This document shows, piece by piece, positions 1-4,345 of a DNA stretch of 5,023 bases. The notes below the pieces were generated by a model, which was not told the DNA's origin, did not search any database, and was given only the letters and a program-made list of their open reading frames with translations. Position 1 is the first letter of the stretch. Each line of letters starts with the position of its first letter. The stretch lies in the NCBI GenBank assembly GCA_020054175.1, contig JAGVLR010000126.1:1-5023 (forward strand). The letters are read 5' to 3'. Source of the stretch: Candidatus Dadabacteria bacterium (GTDB taxonomy: Bacteria > Desulfobacterota_D > UBA1144 > Nemesobacterales > UBA2774). The translations under genes and the position numbers were made by a program.

Positions 1-478
1 CGAATACGTTGTAGTTGATAATCTCGTGGCCGGGCTTGTTGAAGTATGCGGCGAGCCACCTTTCCGCTATAGCCATGCCGACGGACGTCGCAACGCCCTG
101 GCCGAGGGGGCCGGTGGTCGTTTCGACGCCTGGGGTGAGGCCGTACTCGGGGTGCCCCGCGCATTTACTGTGAAGCTGTCTGAATGTTTTTATGTCGTCC
201 AGGGAAACATCGTATCCCGTCAGATGAAGAAGGCTGTATAGCAGCATGGAGGCGTGGCCGTTCGAAAGGACGAAGCGGTCGCGGCCGGGCCAGTCCGGGT
301 TCTTCGGATTAAACTTCATGAACCTGTCCCATATCGCGAACGCCACGGGCGCAAGCGCCATCGGTGTTCCCGGATGGCCGGAGTTGGCCTTCTGAACGGC
401 GTCCATTGAAAGGGTTCTTATGGTGTTTATTATGAGCTGCTCGAGCTTGTCTATTTTGCCTTTCGGGATTGAATCCAT
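1..478 (-). CDS. tkt: Transketolase, N-terminal part (3' end beyond window)
   Basis: Transketolase moves two-carbon ketol units between sugar phosphates in the cytosolic pentose phosphate and Calvin pathways, using thiamine diphosphate and Mg2+. The 159 visible residues cover the start of the TPP-binding N-terminal domain. They show SMDAVQKANSGHPGTPM (His35), RDRFVLSNGHASMLLYSLLH (His75), RQLHSKCAGHPE (His103, His109) and GVETTTGPLGQG (about 118-128). These match the conserved histidine motifs of E. coli TktA in order and spacing. The ATG at 478 is preceded by GAGGAG (486-491) seven bases upstream, and the protein starts about nine residues before the usual family start, so the start is well supported. 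About three quarters of a typical 660-residue enzyme lies outside the window. ppgK lies upstream on the same strand, 322 bp away. The spacing makes a separate promoter likely, although both enzymes serve sugar phosphate metabolism. Confidence 0.96.
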   Translation of the reverse strand, partial: MDSIPKGKIDKLEQLIINTIRTLSMDAVQKANSGHPGTPMALAPVAFAIWDRFMKFNPKNPDWPGRDRFVLSNGHASMLLYSLLHLTGYDVSLDDIKTFRQLHSKCAGHPEYGLTPGVETTTGPLGQGVATSVGMAIAERWLAAYFNKPGHEIINYNVF

Positions 479-800
479 TTCATATCTCCTCGAATATACA
501 TTTTAGAATTAATTGTTAACTGCGTATTAAAACGGGAAACAGGCAAATTTTACAAACGGAGCTCATAGTCGTTTTTTACGAACCGCACGGGAGAATAATG
601 CGCCGATGGCAACATGAGACTGCGAGCGCGGTCCCGGTTTCGCGGATTTTCCTTAGTTAATTTAAATACCGTGTATGGGAGAGCTTGTTTTCGAGACAAG
701 TTTCTTCCTCGATCGAGCGGCAACAGGTTCGGCGGAATTTAAGACTACTTCCCAGTAAATTATCACACAACGACCGGTCTTTTTCAAGAAATCCCGCGGC
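479..800. other. Gene-free spacer between ppgK and tkt
   Basis: These 322 bases hold no ORF with a convincing ribosome-binding site and nothing that folds like a tRNA. They contain the tkt ribosome-binding site and possible promoter at the left end. There is a 17-nt imperfect hairpin at 684-700 (CTTGT...ACAAG, loop TCG) and short palindromes at 708-717 (CTCGATCGAG) and about 774-781 (GACCGGTC). No classical terminator (GC hairpin plus T-run) is visible downstream of ppgK on the minus strand, so read-through into tkt is possible. Confidence 0.5.
526..555 (-). promoter_or_regulatory. Possible promoter of tkt
   Basis: Read on the minus strand, TTGTAA (550-555, 4 of 6 to the -35 consensus) is followed after 18 bases by TTTAAT (526-531, 5 of 6 to the -10 consensus). 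Transcription would start near 519, leaving a leader of about 40 nt with the GAGGAG ribosome-binding site. The local DNA is AT-rich, so such matches can arise by chance. The call is tentative. Confidence 0.3.
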
Positions 801-1577
801 TCAAATCTGGTGCCCGAGCGCGGCTCCGACTATACCGGCGTCGTTCAGCATCTCGGCGTGGACCACTTCGGCCCGGAGCTTGAGGTAAGGGAAAAATTTA
901 TCGGAGCTTGAGCTGACCCCCCCGCCTATGATAAAGAGGTCCGGCGATAAATAGCGCTCCATGTGCCTGAGATACTTATCGACCCTTTTGCCCCATTTTT
1001 TCCAGCTCAGTTTTTGAATCTCTCTCTGGAGGGCCGACGCGCGCGTCTCGGCGTCGACTCCGTCCATTTCTATGTGGCCGAACTCGGTATTCCGCACGAG
1101 CTGCCCGTCCACGAAAAGCGCGGTTCCTATGCCGGTCCCCAGGGTTACCATCAAAACGACGCCCCCTCCCGGGTTGTTGCGCTTCATTCCTGCGCCGAAT
1201 TTCATCTCGGCGAGCCCTGCGGCGTCGGCGTCGTTTATAACCGTGGCCTTACAGTTGTGAAACTTCTCGATCTCGTCCCTTATGTTGACGCCTATCCACT
1301 TTTTGGAAAGGTTCGCCGCCGTATAAACCTCGCCGTCTTTCATCACGCCGGGGAATCCGCAGCCGACGCTCCCCTCCCACTTCCAATGGTCTATTACTCC
1401 GTGGAGCGCGGCGAGCACCTTCTTCGGCGTCGCGGGGCGAGGCGTGTCTATCCTGTACCTTTCAGCAAGCAGGGCTCCCTTTTCCGTATCCACCGGGGCG
1501 GCTTTGATTCCCGTCCCGCCGATGTCTATTCCGAGTATGGCCGATTTTTTAGAGGAGGATTTTTCCCTTGAGGGCAT
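801..1577 (-). CDS. ppgK: Polyphosphate glucokinase (ROK family)
   Basis: It likely phosphorylates glucose to glucose 6-phosphate in the cytosol with inorganic polyphosphate, and perhaps ATP, as phosphate donor. The 258 residues carry the ROK/ASKHA motifs in order: GIDIGGTGIK (16-25, phosphate loop 1), GFPGV (74-78), INDADAAGLAE (114-124, with Asp116 the expected catalytic base), TLGTGIG (145-151, phosphate loop 2), EFGH (166-169, sugar contact) and IIGGGVS (216-222, adenosine region). The TPRPATP stretch (45-51), TAANLSKKWIGVN and the C-terminal LNDAGIVGAA closely resemble Mycobacterium tuberculosis PpgK as I recall it. Like that enzyme, it lacks the CxCGxxGC zinc motif of ordinary ROK sugar kinases and repressors, and it has no N-terminal helix-turn-helix. 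Length is typical. The ATG at 1577 follows AAAGGA. It diverges from the SMR gene and precedes tkt. Whether polyphosphate or ATP is preferred cannot be read from sequence. Confidence 0.9.
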   Translation of the reverse strand: MPSREKSSSKKSAILGIDIGGTGIKAAPVDTEKGALLAERYRIDTPRPATPKKVLAALHGVIDHWKWEGSVGCGFPGVMKDGEVYTAANLSKKWIGVNIRDEIEKFHNCKATVINDADAAGLAEMKFGAGMKRNNPGGGVVLMVTLGTGIGTALFVDGQLVRNTEFGHIEMDGVDAETRASALQREIQKLSWKKWGKRVDKYLRHMERYLSPDLFIIGGGVSSSSDKFFPYLKLRAEVVHAEMLNDAGIVGAALGHQI

Positions 1578-1608
1578 TGGTTTTTCCTTTCGTCAGCGAG
1601 TTTTTCTA

Positions 1609-1638
1609 ATTCTACACCAAGTAACGCCAGAATTTAAA
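1609..1638 (-). promoter_or_regulatory. Possible promoter of ppgK
   Basis: On the minus strand TTTAAA (1633-1638, 4 of 6) is followed after 18 bases by TAGAAT (1609-1614, 5 of 6). Transcription would begin near 1601, about 24 bases before the ATG, leaving room for the GAAAGGA ribosome-binding site at 1585-1591. The position is sensible but the -35 match is only moderate. Confidence 0.4.
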
Positions 1639-1654
1639 GACCCGTGGGGTTTAA

Positions 1655-1664
1655 CCGGCGCCGG
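1655..1664. repeat. Perfect 10-bp palindrome CCGGCGCCGG between divergent promoters
   Basis: CCGGCGCCGG is its own reverse complement. It lies between the two candidate divergent promoters, just upstream of the ppgK -35 and about 30 bp upstream of the SMR-gene -35. This is a plausible place for an operator, but GC-rich palindromes of this size also occur by chance. No regulator gene is adjacent in the window. Confidence 0.25.
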
Positions 1665-1694
1665 CGAGCGCGGGAGACGAAATTCGAATGGATC

Positions 1695-1722
1695 TTTACA
1701 AAGCCTGAGTAATCACAATAAT
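1695..1722 (+). promoter_or_regulatory. Probable promoter of the SMR transporter gene
   Basis: TTTACA (1695-1700, 5 of 6 to TTGACA) and AATAAT (1717-1722, 5 of 6 to TATAAT) are separated by 16 bases. Transcription would begin near 1729, giving a leader of about 85 nt that includes both hairpins and the AGGAGG ribosome-binding site. No competing promoter closer to the gene looks as good. Confidence 0.5.
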
Positions 1723-1726
1723 ATCA

Positions 1727-1779
1727 GGTCCGCCGGTTCGGGACCGTGCGGCGAGCGGGCGCGCAAAGACTTCGCGCCT
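1727..1779 (+). promoter_or_regulatory. Structured leader of the SMR gene: two GC-rich hairpins
   Basis: The first hairpin pairs GGTCC (1727-1731) with GGACC (1741-1745) over a 9-nt loop. The second pairs GGCGCG (1758-1763) with CGCGCC (1773-1778), extended by a G-T pair (1757/1779), again over a 9-nt loop. No T-run follows, so neither looks like an intrinsic terminator. CCTC (1777-1780), mostly within the 3' arm of the second hairpin, could instead pair with GAGG (1803-1806) of the ribosome-binding site. CTTCG (1770-1774) can also pair with CGAAG (1795-1799). The hairpins are visible in the sequence. A regulatory role is inference, and I do not recognise a known guanidine riboswitch class here. 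Confidence 0.35.
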
Positions 1780-1800
1780 CAATCTATATACTTACGAAGC

Positions 1801-1806
1801 AGGAGG
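1801..1806 (+). promoter_or_regulatory. Strong ribosome-binding site fixing the SMR gene start
   Basis: AGGAGG is a perfect core Shine-Dalgarno sequence eight bases before the ATG at 1815. It argues against the longer reading from the ATG at 1746, which would add 23 hydrophilic residues not found in SMR proteins and would lie across the leader hairpins. Confidence 0.85.
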
Positions 1807-1814
1807 TACACACA

Positions 1815-2138
1815 ATGGCGTGGATTTATTTACTTTTGGCGGGAATGATAGAGATGGGATGGCCTCTCGGGTTGAAATACGCCTGGACAGAGAAGGGCGT
1901 ACAGATCGTCCCGGCCATCATAGCAGTAATATGCATACTCATAAGCGGATTCCTTCTTTTCCTGGCCCAGAGGGAGATCCCCGTGGGCACCGCTTACGCA
2001 ATCTGGACGGGGCTCGGCACCATCGGGACTTTCGTGCTCGGAATCATACTTTTCGGAGAGCCTGCGCAGGCAATGAGGTTCGTCTTCGTCGGATTCATAC
2101 TGGCGGGAATCGTAGGGCTTAAGCTCGTATCGACCTGA
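1815..2138 (+). CDS. sugE: SMR-family transporter, SugE/Gdx guanidinium-exporter type
   Basis: This is a small multidrug resistance family inner-membrane protein of 107 residues, the usual length. Such proteins work as antiparallel dimers that exchange protons for a cation. Four hydrophobic helices are evident, at roughly 3-20, 31-50, 57-79 and 85-104. Glu13 in helix 1 is the shared proton/substrate site. The GxxExxWPxGLKY pattern (10-22, with Trp16) and PVGTAYAIWTGLG (56-68) match the SugE/Gdx branch; EmrE-type drug exporters have WSGVG and lack the GLKY end of helix 1. Family knowledge therefore points to export of guanidinium and perhaps some quaternary ammonium compounds. It stands alone, without a second SMR subunit beside it, so a homodimer is likely. 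It diverges from ppgK and is followed 110 bp later by the folate operon, which has its own promoter. No terminator is obvious after the stop. Confidence 0.92.
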   Translation: MAWIYLLLAGMIEMGWPLGLKYAWTEKGVQIVPAIIAVICILISGFLLFLAQREIPVGTAYAIWTGLGTIGTFVLGIILFGEPAQAMRFVFVGFILAGIVGLKLVST

Positions 2139-2168
2139 GGTCCGGGGGTTAAGAGAGCCGTTTTTGAA

Positions 2169-2187
2169 ACAGGGCCTGTGTTATAAT
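2169..2187 (+). promoter_or_regulatory. Extended -10 promoter of the folM-folB-folK operon, with an inverted repeat
   Basis: TGTTATAAT (2179-2187) is a perfect TATAAT with the TGn extension typical of promoters that need no good -35. No fair -35 lies at 16-18 bases; TTGAAA (2164-2169) is only 12 bases away. Immediately upstream, ACAGGGCCTGT (2169-2179) is an 11-bp inverted repeat with one central base, a possible operator. Transcription would start near 2194. Confidence 0.55.
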
Positions 2188-2239
2188 CTCCGGGTAAATG
2201 ACGGCCCGGGGTTTGGCTAAAGACGACTCACGAGGACAC

Positions 2240-2243
2240 GGAG
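2240..2243 (+). promoter_or_regulatory. Ribosome-binding site deciding the SDR start
   Basis: GGAG (2240-2243) lies five bases before the ATG at 2249. The in-frame ATG at 2198 has no Shine-Dalgarno and lies only about four bases after the expected transcription start. It would also add 17 residues ahead of the nucleotide-binding motif, which normally begins within the first ten residues. Confidence 0.65.
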
Positions 2244-2248
2244 ATCAG

Positions 2249-2962
2249 ATGAGCAAGGCGGCGTTAATCACCGGCGGCGGTGCGAGGCTCGGAAAGGCCA
2301 TGGCCCTTGCGCTGGCCGAAATGGGATACGACATAGCCATTCATTACAACCACTCCAGAGACGAATCCGAAAAGACGGCGGGAGAGATAAAGGCGCTGGG
2401 CAGGAGCTGCGAGATATTCCAGGCGAACCTCGTTAAAATGAAAGAGGTGAGGACGCTGGTGCCCCGCGTCTTTAAAGCGTTCCCCGGCTGCAGCGTTCTT
2501 GTAAACAGCGCATCCGTTTTCGAGAATATAGATTTCGGTGAAGTGACGGAAGAAACATTCGACAGAGACATGACTATAAACTTCAAGGCCCCGTTTTTTT
2601 TGTCACAGGACTTTGGAGCACTGGCCTCCGCCGAGCTTATCGTCAACATGCTCGACTCCCGCATCACGAAGCACGACACCAGCCACTTCGTTTACAACAT
2701 CAGCAAAAAAGCGCTCAGGGATTTCACGCTGATGGCGGCGAGGGCACTCGGTCCGAAGGTCAGGGTAAATGGAATATGCCCCGGCCCCGTCCTTCCGCCC
2801 CCCGGAAAGGGCGAGGACTATCTCATACGCATCTCGCAGGATACCCCCATCGGGAAGCCCGGAAGCCCTGATTACATAACGACCGCATTAAAATACATAA
2901 TCGAAAACACGTATATCACAGGTGAGTGCCTCTTCGTCGACGGAGGGCAGCACCTCATTTAG
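2249..2962 (+). CDS. folM: SDR-family pteridine/dihydrofolate reductase-like protein (FolM/PTR1 type)
   Basis: A short-chain dehydrogenase of 237 residues with a Rossmann fold. It shows TGGGARLG (8-15), the NADPH loop with the Arg found in pteridine reductases (TGxxxRLG); NSASVF (86-91, replacing the usual NNAG); an Asn111 position (TINFKAPF); and the active site Asp136...Tyr149-x3-Lys153 (NMLDSR...YNISK). Most SDRs have Ser where Asp136 stands. Asp is the hallmark of Leishmania PTR1 and bacterial FolM, which reduce pterins, dihydromonapterin or dihydrofolate. CPGPVLPP (177-184) follows. FolB starts 10 nt after the stop and FolK follows, so the operon itself points to pterin chemistry. Likely roles are dihydropterin reduction or an alternative dihydrofolate reductase. 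The gene symbol is by family resemblance; substrate is inferred, and another SDR activity remains possible. Confidence 0.8.
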   Translation: MSKAALITGGGARLGKAMALALAEMGYDIAIHYNHSRDESEKTAGEIKALGRSCEIFQANLVKMKEVRTLVPRVFKAFPGCSVLVNSASVFENIDFGEVTEETFDRDMTINFKAPFFLSQDFGALASAELIVNMLDSRITKHDTSHFVYNISKKALRDFTLMAARALGPKVRVNGICPGPVLPPPGKGEDYLIRISQDTPIGKPGSPDYITTALKYIIENTYITGECLFVDGGQHLI

Positions 2963-2972
2963 GCGGAAGAAG

Positions 2973-3320
2973 ATGATAATAAACATAGAGAATTTAAGAC
3001 TCAGGACCGTAGTAGGAATATTCGAGTGGGAGAAGAATATAAAGCAGGATGTCGTTATAAACATCGAGATAGAATTCGACGGAACGAAAGCGATCGAAAG
3101 CGACGACATCGAGCACACGATTGATTACAAATCCATCACGAAGAAGATCATCGCCGAAGTGGAAGAGAAGGAATATAACCTCATCGAGAGAATAGCCGGC
3201 GACGTCGTCCGGATAATCATGGAAGACGAAAGGGTGGAGGCGGCGTCGGTCAGGATAGACAAGCCGGGGGCGCTGCGATTCGCCGACTCGGTTTCCGTTA
3301 TACATACAGAGTCGCGGTAA
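2973..3320 (+). CDS. folB: Dihydroneopterin aldolase
   Basis: FolB converts 7,8-dihydroneopterin to 6-hydroxymethyl-7,8-dihydropterin plus glycolaldehyde, a cytosolic step of folate synthesis. Family members form octamers. The 115 residues, near the usual 120, include VVGIFEWEKNIKQ (13-25), matching the GxxxWExxxxQ start motif with Glu20. DYKSI (51-55) carries the Tyr of the pterin pocket, and NLIERIAGDVV (69-79) carries Glu72, the expected pterin anchor. IDKPGALRFADSVSV (95-109) carries Lys97, the expected catalytic lysine. The ATG at 2973 is preceded by AGGCGG (2961-2966), which overlaps the stop of the SDR gene; a longer reading from 2922 would overlap that gene by 41 bases and add non-family residues. 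Translation is probably coupled to the SDR. FolX-like epimerase activity cannot be excluded, but adjacent folK favours FolB. Confidence 0.94.
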   Translation: MIINIENLRLRTVVGIFEWEKNIKQDVVINIEIEFDGTKAIESDDIEHTIDYKSITKKIIAEVEEKEYNLIERIAGDVVRIIMEDERVEAASVRIDKPGALRFADSVSVIHTESR

Positions 3321-3333
3321 AAATCTCACTCAA

Positions 3334-3723
3334 ATGAAAACCAACCGGGCAGTCCTGGGGCTGGGCTCGAACATCGATCCCGAAGAGAATATAAGAAAGG
3401 CGATAGAGCTGATCCGTGCTGAATTCAGTCTGATAAAAATTTCCTCTTTCGTCAGAACGGAGCCCGTGGGATTTAAAGAACAGGCCCTTTTTTTGAACGG
3501 TGCTCTTCTCATAGAAACGGCTTTGGACGCGGCATCGCTTAAAACCAGGCTCAAGGAAATCGAGATTGCGCTCGGAAGGGTCAGGACGAAAAACAAGAAC
3601 GGGCCTCGCACTATAGACCTCGACATACTGGTCTGGAACGGCGAGGTCGTGGACGACGACGTCTACGAGCGGGATTTTCTCAAATCCTCTATCGTAGAGC
3701 TTCTTCCCGGCTTTACCTTTTAG
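3334..3723 (+). CDS. folK: HPPK (6-hydroxymethyl-7,8-dihydropterin pyrophosphokinase), short form
   Basis: HPPK transfers pyrophosphate from ATP to 6-hydroxymethyl-7,8-dihydropterin, the step after FolB. Family motifs are in order: GLGSN (9-13), RTEPVG (41-46), FLNGAL (53-58, with Asn55), ALGRVR (79-84, with Arg82 and Arg84) and NGPRTIDLDIL (89-99, with Arg92 and the Mg2+ ligands Asp95 and Asp97). Numbering agrees with E. coli HPPK through this point. After it the protein is short: 129 residues against about 159. The segment holding Pro114-His115 in E. coli is shrunk, RDFLKSSIVELLP (113-125) still aligns with the following helix, and the end is missing. Position 89 is Asn where E. coli has Trp. 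The stop is a clean TAG with no sign of a frameshift. No Shine-Dalgarno is visible in the 13-nt gap after folB, so coupling is likely. Function is probable but the C-terminal shortening is odd. Confidence 0.9.
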   Translation: MKTNRAVLGLGSNIDPEENIRKAIELIRAEFSLIKISSFVRTEPVGFKEQALFLNGALLIETALDAASLKTRLKEIEIALGRVRTKNKNGPRTIDLDILVWNGEVVDDDVYERDFLKSSIVELLPGFTF

Positions 3724-4262
3724 CGGACGTGCCTTTTTATGAGACTGTTCGAAGGCAGAGATGGGTCGAGCACCTTCCGGGCCGTCTCCACCCCGGCTAC
3801 AGGGAGCTTCTCTGGATCGAGGAATCCGACCTGCACCAGCACCGACGCCTGGTCCCAGTAAATGTGCTCGCTCGCTATCTTCCCGTCTTTGAATCCGACC
3901 ACGACCGCGATTGGAATCTCCACCCTCTTTCCGGTCGGCGGTATGCCCGGCAGCATCCACGGCATGTCCACTGTATGCGTGAATTTAAATATCAGCTCGT
4001 CGACGATCGAATCGCTCCCTACCGTGCGCGAGACCGGCTCGATCTCGACGTCCGGGGCCTGGCAGGGAATGAACCACGTCGAGTAAAAATCGACCACGTT
4101 TTCGGTCCCGTATCCGCCCGTCATGACGGGTACGTGGTTCACGTGCGGGCTGCCGCTCATTGTCTTCATGGTGTCATGGACGTCCTTGGTCGCGAATTCG
4201 CAGGTTGTGTGCTCCGTCCACAGATCGACCATCTTTTGCTGCTCGGTTGATAGATCGCTCAT
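3720..4262 (-). CDS. NTF2-like / SnoaL-like fold protein, function unknown
   Basis: A 180-residue soluble protein with no signal peptide or membrane segment. It starts MSDLSTEQQKMVDLWTEHT, a helix with the acidic and aromatic pattern of NTF2-like proteins, followed by VNHVPVMTGGYG (42-53) and FYSTWF (about 59-64). SRTVGSDSIVDELIFKFTHT (about 78-97), a VEIPIAVVVGFKDGKIASEHIYWD stretch (about 114-137) and LPVAGVETARKVLDP close it. The paired beta strands ending in FKDGKIxxExxYWD are typical of SnoaL/ketosteroid-isomerase-like folds. I recall close relatives only as uncharacterised NTF2-family proteins, some linked to dienelactone hydrolases. Start: AAGGTGG at 4268-4274 sits five bases before the ATG at 4262; a GTG at 4271 lies inside that site and is rejected. 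It follows an aromatic monooxygenase gene on the same strand but has its own promoter. Its stop overlaps folK by 3 nt. No catalytic activity is assigned. Confidence 0.88.
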   Translation of the reverse strand: MSDLSTEQQKMVDLWTEHTTCEFATKDVHDTMKTMSGSPHVNHVPVMTGGYGTENVVDFYSTWFIPCQAPDVEIEPVSRTVGSDSIVDELIFKFTHTVDMPWMLPGIPPTGKRVEIPIAVVVGFKDGKIASEHIYWDQASVLVQVGFLDPEKLPVAGVETARKVLDPSLPSNSLIKRHVR

Positions 4263-4267
4263 AATTT

Positions 4268-4274
4268 CCACCTT
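4268..4274 (-). promoter_or_regulatory. Ribosome-binding site deciding the NTF2-like start
   Basis: On the minus strand AAGGTGG matches AAGGAGG in six of seven positions and lies five bases before the ATG at 4262. The alternative in-frame GTG (4269-4271) is buried within it. Confidence 0.75.
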
Positions 4275-4295
4275 GGCTGAATTTAACTAACGGAA

Positions 4296-4325
4296 ATTAT
4301 ATTGCATGTGCATGGGTATTGTCCA
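4296..4325 (-). promoter_or_regulatory. Promoter of the NTF2-like gene
   Basis: On the minus strand TGGACA (4320-4325, 5 of 6 to the -35 consensus), an 18-base spacer and a perfect TATAAT (4296-4301) form a good sigma-70-type promoter. Transcription would start near 4289, about 27 bases before the ATG. The spacer contains CATG-NN-CATG (4304-4313), a short inverted and direct repeat that could serve as an operator. The promoter lies wholly in the 83-bp gap after the monooxygenase stop. Confidence 0.6.
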
Positions 4326-4345
4326 TCGGGAGAATGAACCGGGGG

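Noticed and set aside
598..660. Short plus-strand ORF of about 20 codons in the ppgK-tkt spacer with GGGAG upstream
   Set aside because: Both neighbours are on the minus strand, there is no downstream plus-strand gene for it to lead into, and its composition is unremarkable.
684..700. Hairpin as an intrinsic terminator of ppgK
   Set aside because: The stem is AT-rich and imperfect, lies about 100 bp past the stop, and has no T-run on the minus strand.
963..1571. 202-residue ORF on the plus strand
   Set aside because: It lies antisense to ppgK, which has full family motifs. The plus-strand translation resembles no known family and is a shadow of a GC-rich gene.
1746..1814. 23-residue N-terminal extension of the SMR protein
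   Set aside because: It runs through the leader hairpins and past a perfect AGGAGG placed for the ATG at 1815. SMR proteins begin directly with helix 1.
1723..1814. Guanidine-I, -II or -III riboswitch
   Set aside because: I looked for the characteristic conserved loops and did not find them. Only generic hairpins are present.
2198..2248. Upstream in-frame start of the SDR gene
   Set aside because: There is no ribosome-binding site, it falls almost on the predicted transcription start, and it adds residues ahead of the nucleotide-binding motif.
3298..3960. 220-residue ORF on the minus strand
   Set aside because: It covers folK antisense and overlaps the NTF2-like gene in another frame. Both of those genes carry recognisable family sequence.
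3729..4250. 173-residue ORF on the plus strand
   Set aside because: It is the antisense shadow of the NTF2-like gene, rich in His and Arg as expected from reversed codons, with no family motif.
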